Shown: one piece after another, positions 35,770 to 45,276 of the stretch
Position numbering within the stretch: the first letter of the stretch is position 1
Layout: every line of letters starts with the position of its first letter
Source of the DNA: an uncultured Litorivicinus sp.
GTDB lineage: Bacteria; Pseudomonadota; Gammaproteobacteria; Pseudomonadales; Litorivicinaceae
Length of the DNA stretch: 46,150 bases
Direction: 5' to 3'
Assembly (NCBI GenBank): GCA_902558075.1
Contig: CACECO010000012.1
Coordinates: 1 to 46,150 of the forward strand
Notes under the pieces: model-generated
What the model was told of the DNA's origin: nothing
The model's database searches: none
What the model saw: the letters and a program-made list of their open reading frames with translations, nothing else
Made by a program: the position numbers and the translations under genes

Positions 35770-37103
35770 CCAAGTCGCGTTAGATCGTCCACAAGACGAA
35801 TCAAGTACCGATCTGTCATCGCGGACACATAATCCGTTACCCGCATCAGACGCACATACTTCGTATCGTTCAGCCGAGGTCTGAATTTACCAAGTCGTGT
35901 CACCGCATCCCGGGCCTTAGAGCTTATGTGGGTTACATCGCCACCAGCCTGTGCGAGCGCCTCAACACCATCAATGAGATGCGACAGTACCCCGCGCAAT
36001 AAACGACCACTTTGTCCTTCATACGATTGTTTGGTTAAGTCAACATATACTCGCTCACGGGCTAAATTCTTTGCTCGCTGAATCACTTCACCAGCAGATG
36101 CAAGACGCCAGTCGAGCAATTCCTCGTCAAAGGTTCCACCAACAATCGCGTCATAGTGAGATCGGAACCGCGCCTCGGCTTCATGCACCAAAGCATCGAT
36201 CGAGGCAGAGCGGAGAAGCTCCAGTTTGGCCTCAGAATCATCAAGTAATTGTTCGTATAGATTTCGTCTCGCACCGCGGTCAAGCAGTTCCTTCATCAAG
36301 GAGGATACCTCCTTATAGTCGAGATGTCCGAGTTCAACTGCATCCTCAAGATCTATCAGCGCGTAACAAATGTCATCAGCTGCCTCGACTGCGTACACCA
36401 AGGGGTGACGAGCCCAGACATCGGGCATGACTTCAATCAGTCCAAGGTGTGTGGCCAACTCCCGCATCAATGGAAGCTCTGCTTGATTCACTCCATGTTT
36501 CCGCTTGATTTGCCCGATAGCAGAATCTGCCGTGAATGGATATTTCACAAAGGCACCAAGTGTGGCTGCCGTTAATCGCATCCCACCATCGAACCAGTGT
36601 CGCTCAAGGCATGTGATGACACGGAAGCCTTGTGCATTTCCCTCAAATCCAACGAAATCAGCTCGCTCACCGCTCGAGAGACCCGCCAAATACTGGGGAT
36701 GAGATTCAAAAAAGTGGCGTATAGATCGCTCGCCGGCATGGCCAAATGGAGGATTTCCGATATCGTGCGCAATACAGGCCGCTTGTACCAAGGCGCCAAC
36801 ACTCGACGCCGCGTGTTGGTCGGATAATAACCCCTCGCCATGCATCCAATTCCCAAGTCGTACACCCAATGAACGCCCGACAGAAGCAACTTCAAGCGAA
36901 TGCGACAAACGCGTGTGTACATGATCATTATCTGATAACGGATGCACCTGCGTCTTGACTGCTAAGCGCCGAAACGCACCTGAAAAAATCAATCGATCAT
37001 GATCACGCTGCCACTGACTCCGCTCGTCTTTAGACGATTGCGGGGTCCAACTTTTCTTATGATCGACGCGCGCCGTTGAGAGCAGCTGACTCCAATCCAT
37101 CAT
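35748..37103 (-). CDS. dgt: Deoxyguanosinetriphosphate triphosphohydrolase-like protein (Dgt)
   Basis: HD-domain enzyme expected to release triphosphate from dNTPs, adjusting nucleotide pools. The 451-residue protein has RDHDRLIFSGAFRRLAVKTQV, RLSHSLEVASVGRSLG, and HDIGNPPFGHAGE, the HD metal-binding pair of the Dgt family. The later DDICYALIDLEDAVELG provides the other metal-binding Asp. It is closer to the non-E. coli Dgt-like group. Its first ATG overlaps the rsmJ stop by 4 bp; a second ATG follows at once. It belongs to the purL-rsmJ-dgt transcript. Confidence 0.93.
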   Translation of the reverse strand: MMDWSQLLSTARVDHKKSWTPQSSKDERSQWQRDHDRLIFSGAFRRLAVKTQVHPLSDNDHVHTRLSHSLEVASVGRSLGVRLGNWMHGEGLLSDQHAASSVGALVQAACIAHDIGNPPFGHAGERSIRHFFESHPQYLAGLSSGERADFVGFEGNAQGFRVITCLERHWFDGGMRLTAATLGAFVKYPFTADSAIGQIKRKHGVNQAELPLMRELATHLGLIEVMPDVWARHPLVYAVEAADDICYALIDLEDAVELGHLDYKEVSSLMKELLDRGARRNLYEQLLDDSEAKLELLRSASIDALVHEAEARFRSHYDAIVGGTFDEELLDWRLASAGEVIQRAKNLARERVYVDLTKQSYEGQSGRLLRGVLSHLIDGVEALAQAGGDVTHISSKARDAVTRLGKFRPRLNDTKYVRLMRVTDYVSAMTDRYLIRLVDDLTRLGYFDRDS

Positions 37104-37888
37104 ACGTCAACCATTCCCCCAAACCGCTCGCAGTCGTCAATCGTGAGTTTTCGCTTCGGGTACAAATCAAATCGGATCGTTTTTGCCTTGATTTGCGAAG
37201 AAGGCACACGACTACCGAGGATATCTGCCTTAATCGGACGTTTCACAACCACCCGCGCGGCATCAGAATCCAATGCAGCCTCTAACAGTCGCTCAGGGTG
37301 TTCAATGGTCTGTTCGAGGGAATGAAGCACCTGCATCGTCAACGACGGTGCCGCTCTGCGCTCTCTGGGAAACATGGGGTCAAGGTAAACGACACCATGC
37401 GATACCCCTGAGACACGCTCTACACTGTCGGCGTGCCTGAACTGGACACGTTCACACCAGGATGTTTCAGCGTCCGCAGCTCGACGTAATGCGTCCCGGA
37501 GGAGCGCGGCGACCACCGGGTGTTTCTCCATCGCAAAAATCTCGCAACCCACATTAGCGAGCACACTTAAATCACCGCCAAGCCCGGCAGTCATATCGAT
37601 AATTGAAGGACGAAGTCCTTTTTGACACCCCATTGCGCGGGTCAGCGCTTCACCGGTTACTGCTTTGACTCGGCGAGCCCGCGCTCCGTGGAGAAAATCA
37701 ACGTGCACACTTGAGCGTGCATCAATGGCAGCAGACTTTAACGCCAATCCTTTATCATCCCACCAGAAATAATGACCCGAATCAGGTGGTGACGTCTGCC
37801 AACGAACCGATAGCCACGGAATGAAGTCCATCGCCTCATCTCGGGTCACCACGTGATGGAGCGGATCGACACCAACCCAGGCCATCAC
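37100..37888 (-). CDS. rsmJ: 16S rRNA (guanine1516-N2)-methyltransferase RsmJ
   Basis: Methylates G1516 in the small-subunit rRNA. The 262-residue protein has the SAM-binding DMTAGLGGDLSVLA and the catalytic YLDPMFPRERRAAP (DPMFP is the RsmJ signature), with VVVKRPIKA near the C-terminus. The N-terminal part (HYFWWDDKGLALK, VHVDFLHGARARR) also matches the family (formerly YhiQ). It starts 4 bp after purL and overlaps dgt by 4 bp. Confidence 0.94.
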   Translation of the reverse strand: MMAWVGVDPLHHVVTRDEAMDFIPWLSVRWQTSPPDSGHYFWWDDKGLALKSAAIDARSSVHVDFLHGARARRVKAVTGEALTRAMGCQKGLRPSIIDMTAGLGGDLSVLANVGCEIFAMEKHPVVAALLRDALRRAADAETSWCERVQFRHADSVERVSGVSHGVVYLDPMFPRERRAAPSLTMQVLHSLEQTIEHPERLLEAALDSDAARVVVKRPIKADILGSRVPSSQIKAKTIRFDLYPKRKLTIDDCERFGGMVDV

Positions 37889-37892
37889 AACC

Positions 37893-40800
37893 TCACTGAC
37901 CCGTCACGAAACGCCAAGCGTTGTCAAAAAGACCCATCCACGGAGTGACTCGCGGCGTACCCTTCGGTGCAAACGATAACTGTGATCGCAAAACGACTCG
38001 CTCGGGATGTGGCATCATGATCGTCACTCGACCATCTTCCGAACAAAGACCAGCAAGCCCCTGAGCTGATCCATTCGGATTGCCGGGATAACGTGTTTCT
38101 GCACATCCCTGATCATCGGTATACAGCAAGCTACTCAGTCCCGCATTTAGAAGGAAGTTGACCTTAGAAGCAGTGTGTTGGAATCGACCCTCACCGTGCG
38201 CAACAGCGATTGGAAACCGCGTACCTTCGAGATCTCTCAGGAGAACTGAGCGACTTGTTGGCAAGGTTGCCAGTGCTAAACGTGCCTCGAATTGCTGCGA
38301 CGCATTACGTGCCATGGGTTTAAAGTGTTTGGCGTCAGGGATAAGTGGGGCAAGCTGAGCCATCATCTGACAGCCATTACAGATACCCAGCGATACGGTA
38401 TTTTCCCGCTCGAAAAATGCTTGAAACATCCCCGATAGCTGTTCATTGAGTAGGATGGTACGCGCCCAACCTGAGCCAGCACCTAATACATCGCCATAGC
38501 TAAATCCGCCGCAAGCGGCCATGGCATCAAACGATTCAAGGGTTTGTCGACCACTCATGAGATCGGACATGTGTACATCGATAGCCTCAAAACCACAGTG
38601 ATCGAATGCATGAGCCATTTCGATTTGGCCATTGACTCCTTGTTCGCGCAAGATTGCGACTCGCGGGCGAGACTTCGATACTCGGCGTGTCTCCGGAATC
38701 TGATCCATCTGCGGAATGACAACTGAATTCAAGCCCTCATGCGATCGCGCGATTTGCTGCGCTTCTTCATCAATACAGTCTGGATTATCGCGTAATCGTG
38801 CTATTGCCAAACTGACTGACGACCACGCCTGTTCTAGCGCAACACGCGTCTCATTCAAAAGCACCTGTTCGTTTTGGATAATTGATAGCGATTGAGATTG
38901 GTCCGGCTCACCTAAAACATAGGCCGAAAGACCAGCTTCCGAACACACGTTCACCACTGACTCGACATCTGAATTGGCCACTTCAATCACGCAGCCAATC
39001 TCCTCGTTGAACCAAAAAGCGACGGGGTCAACATCAATTGGAGTCACTGCTTGCAGACCGGTTCTTGATGCAAAAAGCATCTCAGATACAGTCGCTAATA
39101 AGCCGCCATCTGACCGATCGTGGTAAGCGAGTAAGCGACCATCCGCAATCAAGGTTTGGATCAGCTCAAAACAGGCTTTGAGCTCGAGAGGCGCAATGTC
39201 GGGAGGCACATCACCAAATTGAGAAGTCACCTCACACGCGATGGATCCGGCCATACGCCGCTGTCCGAGATCAATCATCACGAGCGACGAATCATATCCG
39301 CGAAGTAGTGGTGTAATGGTTTTTCCAACATCCGTGACAGGAGCAAATCCAGAGCAAATTAGTGACATCGGACCAATGACTTCATGGGTATCCTCCGCAT
39401 CGGACCAGCGGGTTTTCATCGACATCGAATCTTTACCCACCGGGATACATACACCAAGCGCTGGACAAAATTCGCCACCAACTGCTTTCACCGCCTCATA
39501 AAGACGTGCATCTTCACCCTCAGTCCCCGCGGCACACATCCAATTGGCGGACAACTTAATTTGCCCAACCGAACCAATTGCTGTCCCCGCCATATTCATG
39601 AGTGTCTCAGCCACAGCCATTCGCGCCGATGCGCCTGCATCAACAAGCGCAATCGGCGTGCGCTCACCCATCGCCATCGCCTCACCAGTGACTGAACCAA
39701 TCGCCGAATGCGTCACCGCACAATCAGCGACTGGAACTTGCCAGGGTCCAACCATCTGATCTTGGTGCACAAGACCCGATACTGTTCGATCACCAATCGT
39801 GATCAGAAAGTTTTTAGAGGCCACGGTCGGATGGCTCAACACACGGCACGCTAACTCGAAGAACTGAATGCTCGCAAATTGCGCCGGTTGAAGATGTACA
39901 GACAGGGTCGACGCGTCACGATGCATTTTCGGTGGCTTTCCGAAGAGTACATCAACCGGCAAGTCAACTGGCATCGATGATTCACTCGTTTTGGTCGCCG
40001 ACAAATGAGGCTTATCATGCGCACGTCCAACAATCGCATAAGGACAACGTTCGCGCAGACAAATTGCTTCAAATTCATCGAGCTTTGCTGGGTTGACTGC
40101 CAATACATAACGTTCCTGCGCTTCGTTGCACCAAAGCGCCAGTGGCGACAAGGACGAATCCCCTGACGGAATCCAATCCATCGAGAAATCCGCTCCAACT
40201 CCACCATCTTTGACAAGTTCCGGCAGGGCAGTTGATAGACCACCGGCACCGACGTCATGGATGAAGTCAATCGGATTATCCTCGCCACGCAGCCAACATC
40301 GGTCGATCACTTCCTGGCACCTACGCTCCATTTCAGGATTGGCTCGCTGCACAGATGCATAATCTAAATCACTGCCTGATGTGCCCTCTCCCACGGAACT
40401 GGCGGCGCCACCACCCAAACCAATCAACATCGCGGGCCCGCCGATTACAACGAGCGGTGTCCCATTAGAAAACGGTTTCTTCTCCACCTGACCTTCGGCA
40501 ATTGAACCGATGCCACCTGCGATCATGATGGGCTTGATGTAGCCGCGACGACGTGTGCCAATGGTTGTCTCTTCAAATGCCTCATAGGCTCTGAAATAAC
40601 CATTCAGATTCGGCCGCCCAAACTCGTTATTAAAGGCAGCCCCACCGATCGGCCCTTCGAGCATGATTTGCAGCGATGTGGCTAATCGACTTGGCATTGG
40701 CAAATCACATTCCCAGGGCATTTCAAGCCCCGGGATTCGAAGATAATTGACACTAAATCCAGTGAGTCCTGCTTTCGGTTTCGCCCCACGACCTGTTGCC

Positions 40801-41723
40801 CCCTCATCACGAATTTCACCACCTGCCCCAGTCGCCGCACCTGGATTTGGCGAGACTGCCGTTGGATGGTTGTGTGTCTCAACCTTCATGACAAGATGCA
40901 CAGGCTCCACCACCGATTGATAGGCATGTGTCGTCGGATTCACCAAAAACCGTTCCACCGTTGGACCTTGCACAACAGCCGCATTATCAGCATACGCAGA
41001 CAGCACACCATCCGGTGCAATCTGGTGCGTATTTCGAATCCACTGGAATAAACTGTTTGGCTGATCTTCGCCATCCAATGTCCAAGATGCATTGAATATC
41101 TTGTGACGACAGTGTTCCGAGTTTGCCTGCGCAAACATCATGAGCTCCACATCCGTCGGATCGCGCTCAAGCTTGGCATATGCAGTTGCTAAGTACGTCA
41201 CTTCATCATCTGATAAAGCGAGCCCGTGGGCCGCATTCGCACGGTTCAGTGCACCAATCGGATCTGAACCCAATGCCACGATCCCAAGCGGCACTGGCGC
41301 TCCGGATGTAAAAAAGGCATCGGTGGGTAAATCAGTGAGGACATCTTCCATCATCGGATCTGAGATCAATCCATTCACCACGACTTGCTCAGCATCTGTG
41401 ATTGAACCCGACACAACCACATGCATACCCCGCTCGATACGATCGATCGCGTCAAAACCACAATTCTTAGCGATGTCAGTTGCTTTTGAACTCCAGGGCG
41501 ATATCGTCCCTGTCCGAGGCAACACGACCAAACCGGATCCTGACGTCAGTGGACTTGCGTCAAGCAGTTTCGCTAACTTATCTGCATCTCGAGCGTCTCC
41601 CATCACGAAAAATAGATACGTACAAATCAGATCCTCAATATGGATTCCAAGTGCTTGCGCGCGATTGATGAGTGACTGAATACGAAACGACGAGAGGGCC
41701 TCTCCTCCCTGCAAAATAAGCAT
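37893..41723 (-). CDS. purL: Phosphoribosylformylglycinamidine synthase (large, fused type)
   Basis: Fourth step of purine synthesis: converts FGAR to FGAM using glutamine and ATP. From the ATG at 41723 it has 1276 residues (E. coli 1295): a PurS-like N-terminal domain (about 1-140), a linker, two AIRS-like halves (FAQANSEHCRHKIFNA; KVETHNHPTAVSPNPGAATG; GVCIPVGKDSMSMKT) and a C-terminal class I glutaminase (about 1020-1276) with the nucleophile in LGICNGCQMM and the histidine in PHPERV. AAGGA lies nine bases before the start; an upstream in-frame TTG at 41744 has no such site. It is followed closely by rsmJ. Confidence 0.97.
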   Translation of the reverse strand: MLILQGGEALSSFRIQSLINRAQALGIHIEDLICTYLFFVMGDARDADKLAKLLDASPLTSGSGLVVLPRTGTISPWSSKATDIAKNCGFDAIDRIERGMHVVVSGSITDAEQVVVNGLISDPMMEDVLTDLPTDAFFTSGAPVPLGIVALGSDPIGALNRANAAHGLALSDDEVTYLATAYAKLERDPTDVELMMFAQANSEHCRHKIFNASWTLDGEDQPNSLFQWIRNTHQIAPDGVLSAYADNAAVVQGPTVERFLVNPTTHAYQSVVEPVHLVMKVETHNHPTAVSPNPGAATGAGGEIRDEGATGRGAKPKAGLTGFSVNYLRIPGLEMPWECDLPMPSRLATSLQIMLEGPIGGAAFNNEFGRPNLNGYFRAYEAFEETTIGTRRRGYIKPIMIAGGIGSIAEGQVEKKPFSNGTPLVVIGGPAMLIGLGGGAASSVGEGTSGSDLDYASVQRANPEMERRCQEVIDRCWLRGEDNPIDFIHDVGAGGLSTALPELVKDGGVGADFSMDWIPSGDSSLSPLALWCNEAQERYVLAVNPAKLDEFEAICLRERCPYAIVGRAHDKPHLSATKTSESSMPVDLPVDVLFGKPPKMHRDASTLSVHLQPAQFASIQFFELACRVLSHPTVASKNFLITIGDRTVSGLVHQDQMVGPWQVPVADCAVTHSAIGSVTGEAMAMGERTPIALVDAGASARMAVAETLMNMAGTAIGSVGQIKLSANWMCAAGTEGEDARLYEAVKAVGGEFCPALGVCIPVGKDSMSMKTRWSDAEDTHEVIGPMSLICSGFAPVTDVGKTITPLLRGYDSSLVMIDLGQRRMAGSIACEVTSQFGDVPPDIAPLELKACFELIQTLIADGRLLAYHDRSDGGLLATVSEMLFASRTGLQAVTPIDVDPVAFWFNEEIGCVIEVANSDVESVVNVCSEAGLSAYVLGEPDQSQSLSIIQNEQVLLNETRVALEQAWSSVSLAIARLRDNPDCIDEEAQQIARSHEGLNSVVIPQMDQIPETRRVSKSRPRVAILREQGVNGQIEMAHAFDHCGFEAIDVHMSDLMSGRQTLESFDAMAACGGFSYGDVLGAGSGWARTILLNEQLSGMFQAFFERENTVSLGICNGCQMMAQLAPLIPDAKHFKPMARNASQQFEARLALATLPTSRSVLLRDLEGTRFPIAVAHGEGRFQHTASKVNFLLNAGLSSLLYTDDQGCAETRYPGNPNGSAQGLAGLCSEDGRVTIMMPHPERVVLRSQLSFAPKGTPRVTPWMGLFDNAWRFVTGQ

Positions 41724-41808
41724 GTCAATCGGTCCTTGATACAATCAAAAATCTTAACCCCGGAGTTTAGCAAAGCCAACCGTGTCGCCGGAGTATTCAA
41801 TCTATTTT

Positions 41809-42300
41809 TTACTCAGGCTTCTGCGGCGATGCTGAGCGCCGAGCCTGGAAGAATTGCTGCAAGAGCGTTGCCGAATCATCGGCATGTAAACCACCCGCAA
41901 CCGTCAGCTGATGGTTGTAAAATGTAGCCTCCGTGAGCTTTAACTGCGACTCCAGAACCCCTGCTCTCGGTTCTTTGGCTGCAAATATCACTCGCTCTAT
42001 TCGCGCATGAATCAGCGCGCCAAAGCACATGGTACAAGGCTCAAGAGTCACATATATTGTGGTGCCCGGGAGCCTGTAATTATGGACCGCATCACAGGCG
42101 TCGCGAATCGCTGCGATCTCTGCATGATGACTCGCATCATTATTTGAAATCGGCGCATTCCAACCCTCACCAATAATTGTCTTGTCACGGACCAAGACCG
42201 CCCCAACCGGAACCTCATTGAGTGATGATGCGTAAGCAGCAAGCTCGAGAGCCCTGCGCATGAAGATCGAATCGTCTTCGCTAAACTCACTCTGTGACAT
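41809..42300 (-). CDS. tadA: tRNA-specific adenosine deaminase
   Basis: Deaminates A34 of tRNA-Arg(ACG) to inosine, an essential reaction. From the ATG at 42300 it has 163 residues. Zinc ligands are H59 (HHAEIAAI, with proton-shuttle E61) and C89/C92 (LEPCTMCFGA). AAKEPRAGVLES is also typical of TadA. GAGGAG stands before the start, and the open frame upstream of it is not family-like. It precedes purL on the same strand with a 85-bp gap; no strong terminator is seen there. tadA near purL is common in gammaproteobacteria. Confidence 0.95.
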   Translation of the reverse strand: MSQSEFSEDDSIFMRRALELAAYASSLNEVPVGAVLVRDKTIIGEGWNAPISNNDASHHAEIAAIRDACDAVHNYRLPGTTIYVTLEPCTMCFGALIHARIERVIFAAKEPRAGVLESQLKLTEATFYNHQLTVAGGLHADDSATLLQQFFQARRSASPQKPE

Positions 42301-42393
42301 CTTACTCCTCAGTGACCATTCGGTTGACGATCTGCTTTGAATGAGGTTTCCTTCATCTTCTGGTGATCCATGCAACGGATAGGATACCAAACG

Positions 42394-43530
42394 ATGTCGT
42401 TAATATATCCAAAGATCGATCCCGACGGTCTACTTGAGTACTCTGTTGTATTCACTGATCGCTCGATGAATCACATGTCTCAAGCATTCCAAAAGGTCAT
42501 GTGCGATTTACACGCCGGCTTAACTAGCGTCTACAAAGCGCAGTCCTGCGTTTTAGTTCCTGGCGGCGGATCCTTCGCTATGGAATCGGTTGCGCGTCAA
42601 TTTGCGAGAGACCAAAAGGTTCTTGTTGTCCGAAACGGTTGGTTCAGTTACCGCTGGACCCAAATTTTCGATCAAGGCGTCACGCCCGCCCACGCAGAAG
42701 TTGCCAAAGCACGTCCGGATACCGATGCTACAGATCAGCAATTTTCGCCGGTTCCAGTCGATGAGGTATGTGCTCAGATCCGGTCAGAAAAACCGAAACT
42801 GGTCCTGGCACCTCATGTCGAAACCTCCGCTGGGATATTGCTACCCGACAGCTACATTCAGGCACTCACAGACGCAGCGCATGAAGTCGGTGCCCTTTTT
42901 GTTCTTGATTGTGTCGCCGCCGGAGCACTGTGGGCTGATATAGACGCGCTTGGCGTTGATGTTCTAATTACAGCGCCGCAGAAAGGTTGGACCTCAACAC
43001 CCTGCGCTGGAGTGATTATGCTATCGAATAGAGCGCTAGAACACCTCAAAACGACGACATCTGATAGTTTTGTGCTTGATCTTAAGAAGTGGCAAGGCAT
43101 TATGAATGCATACCTCAGCGGTGGTCACGCGTACCATGCAACAGTGCCCACAGATGGGCTGGCAAGTTTCCTAGCGACCTACAACGAAATGGCGGCTATC
43201 GGCTTTGATGCTTTGAAGACCCGACAAATCGAGCTTGGGCGTCAGGTACGCGACCTTATGGAAAGCTATGGGTTTAAAAGTCTCGCGGCAGAAGGCTTCA
43301 AATCACCGACAGTTGTTGTGTCACATACCGACCGAGAGGACTTTAAAAATGGCAACGCATTTGCAGCTGCGGGACTTCAAATCGCTGCTGGTGTTCCACT
43401 CGAGTGTGGTGAATCAGCTGATTTCCAAACCTTTAGAATCGGGTTATTTGGGATGGATAAGCTGATGAACATTGATCGTACGATCTCGCTGTTAGACGAC
43501 GCACTCGGAAAAGTTACTCAAATACAATGA
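42394..43530 (+). CDS. PLP-dependent aminotransferase, class V fold
   Basis: A 378-residue PLP enzyme of the alanine-glyoxylate/2-aminoethylphosphonate aminotransferase type. VPGGGSFAMESVARQF binds the phosphate, D172 (FVLDCVAAGAL) contacts the pyridine nitrogen, and K197 (APQKGW) is the Schiff-base lysine. The ATG at 42394 is preceded by AGGA nine bases away. The beginning YPKIDPDGLLEYSVVFTDRSMNHMS is characteristic of a group of uncharacterised proteobacterial homologues. The amino donor and acceptor are unknown. It diverges from tadA and is followed after 114 bp by a BKACE-family gene on the same strand. Confidence 0.85.
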   Translation: MSLIYPKIDPDGLLEYSVVFTDRSMNHMSQAFQKVMCDLHAGLTSVYKAQSCVLVPGGGSFAMESVARQFARDQKVLVVRNGWFSYRWTQIFDQGVTPAHAEVAKARPDTDATDQQFSPVPVDEVCAQIRSEKPKLVLAPHVETSAGILLPDSYIQALTDAAHEVGALFVLDCVAAGALWADIDALGVDVLITAPQKGWTSTPCAGVIMLSNRALEHLKTTTSDSFVLDLKKWQGIMNAYLSGGHAYHATVPTDGLASFLATYNEMAAIGFDALKTRQIELGRQVRDLMESYGFKSLAAEGFKSPTVVVSHTDREDFKNGNAFAAAGLQIAAGVPLECGESADFQTFRIGLFGMDKLMNIDRTISLLDDALGKVTQIQ

Positions 43531-43644
43531 ACTCAATAGATGTGCCCGAACAATGTAGGCTCATTAGCACGGCTTCTGACACCAGATGTTAAAAAAATTG
43601 TCTCTTACACTCGTTAAAGCTGTTAGACACTAGGAACGCAAAGC

Positions 43645-44409
43645 ATGACGTTAATCATGGCTGCACCAAATGGTGCTCGTAAAACAGCGCAGGATCACCC
43701 TGCTATCCCAGTCACCGATGCGGACCTCATCGAAACAGCGGTTGCGTGTTTCAATGCCGGGGCCGGTGCCCTTCATGCGCATATCAGAACAACCGACCAA
43801 ACCCACCTACTCGATGTGGAGCGCTATGAGTCCTTGATCGGAGCCCTCAATAAACGGCTACCAAACCTTGAAGTACAGGTCACATCTGAGGCAGCCGATA
43901 TTTACGAATCTGAAGCACAAATCGACCTACTCTCACGACTGAAAGCGCCTTGGGTATCGGTTGCGATTCGAGAAATACTGAGGTCTCAAGAGCCACAGAC
44001 GCTTCAGCCATTTTTCAAACAACTACTCGATAAGAGCCGAGTGCAATTCATTCTTTATGACGCCGATGATATTCAGACACTCACATCACTCGTGGAGCGA
44101 GAGATCATCCAAACGGAATCACTCGAAGTACTGTACGTGCTCGGGCGATATTCGGCGAATCAGGAGAGTACCCCCGATCAGCTTGATCCATTTCTCGCAT
44201 GCAGAGATCGTGCACCGACGCATGTAAAGCCTGTCCGTGAGATGATTTGTGCATTTGGACGCGGTCAAATTCCTTGCTTATTACGCGCAGCATCCGAAGG
44301 CATGGATGTACGCATTGGCTTTGAAAACGGAGTTTGGCTGCCAGATGGAGAGGTTGCAAAAAACAATGCTGCGCTTGTCACAGCTCTAGTCGGTTTGCTT
44401 CCGGCTTGA
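43645..44409 (+). CDS. BKACE family (DUF849) beta-keto acid cleavage enzyme
   Basis: Members of this family use zinc to cleave a beta-keto acid with acetyl-CoA, giving acetoacetate and a new acyl-CoA; the founding enzyme Kce acts on 3-keto-5-aminohexanoate from lysine fermentation. The 254-residue protein has APNGARKTAQDHPAIPVT, the zinc ligands H44 and H46 (ALHAHIR) and E227 (GFENGVWLPDG), all in family positions. It is shorter than most members (about 275-310). The start has AGGA nine bases upstream. The substrate side chain cannot be inferred. Its 3' end overlaps the convergent EamA gene by 24 bp. Confidence 0.87.
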   Translation: MTLIMAAPNGARKTAQDHPAIPVTDADLIETAVACFNAGAGALHAHIRTTDQTHLLDVERYESLIGALNKRLPNLEVQVTSEAADIYESEAQIDLLSRLKAPWVSVAIREILRSQEPQTLQPFFKQLLDKSRVQFILYDADDIQTLTSLVEREIIQTESLEVLYVLGRYSANQESTPDQLDPFLACRDRAPTHVKPVREMICAFGRGQIPCLLRAASEGMDVRIGFENGVWLPDGEVAKNNAALVTALVGLLPA

Positions 44410-45276
44410 TCCGCTCGATACAATCATCACAATGCCTGATCCAATGATCAGGCTACTCCCCAATACCATCATCGCGTTAACTTCCTCATCAAAAAAGATC
44501 ACGGCGAGGCCGAGGGCAAACAATAAACGGGTATAGCGAAACGGGGCTACGACCGCGACATCGCCACCACGTGTGGCCATCACCACACAAAAGTACGCGC
44601 CCGTTCCCGCGAGCGTCGACACCACTAATAAACTGAGATGTTCCAGAGTCAAAGGGCTAAAATCGGCAAAGAAAGGAATGGTGACAACCCCTGCCATCAA
44701 TAAGGCAAAAAAAGCCCAAAAAGACACAGCGACTGCAGGGATCGAGACAGAAATAGCGCGTGTAATGGCATCGCGCAACGCTAGGAACATGACACCAACA
44801 ATCGCAAATAATGCAGCCGGTTTGAATCCATCCGTCCCGGGCTGAATCACCATCAAAACGCCGACAAATCCAATCGTAATCAGGGTCCATTGTTGTCCAC
44901 TAACGTGCTGCTTTAAAAAAATTGCTGCCGCCAATGACACTGCCAATGGCGTTGCTTGGAGGATAGCTGAGGACACCGAGAGTGATGCATAAACAATCGT
45001 GATGACAAAGAAAATGGCCGACGCCAGTTCAGAAACGGTTCTGACCACGAACCATGGCTTCGTTAACTCAGGCGCGAACAGATCCGCCCGTGTAAGCATC
45101 GCTGTCACGCCAAAGGTCAACACACCACCACAGCCGATCAGCATCAAGACCTGTGAAACAGGCATTGAATACGCCAGTTGTTTAATCACCGCGTCCTCAA
45201 CGGCAAAACCAGCCATTGCAGCGATCATAAACAGGATGCAGCGGACATTTTCCCTTGTAGCGGCTTGATTACTCAC
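44386..45276 (-). CDS. EamA-family (DMT superfamily) transporter
   Basis: Inner-membrane permease of 296 residues with two EamA repeats and about ten hydrophobic helices: CILFMIAAMAGFAVEDAVIKQL opens the first repeat and ALFAIVGVMFLALRDAITRAIS the second. DMT proteins of this kind export or import metabolites such as amino acids. The GTG at 45276 is chosen because the frame upstream of it is coding shadow of the GST gene; it overlaps the GST stop by 8 bp, so the two are coupled. The substrate is unknown. Confidence 0.86.
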   Translation of the reverse strand: MSNQAATRENVRCILFMIAAMAGFAVEDAVIKQLAYSMPVSQVLMLIGCGGVLTFGVTAMLTRADLFAPELTKPWFVVRTVSELASAIFFVITIVYASLSVSSAILQATPLAVSLAAAIFLKQHVSGQQWTLITIGFVGVLMVIQPGTDGFKPAALFAIVGVMFLALRDAITRAISVSIPAVAVSFWAFFALLMAGVVTIPFFADFSPLTLEHLSLLVVSTLAGTGAYFCVVMATRGGDVAVVAPFRYTRLLFALGLAVIFFDEEVNAMMVLGSSLIIGSGIVMIVSSGSSRKQTD

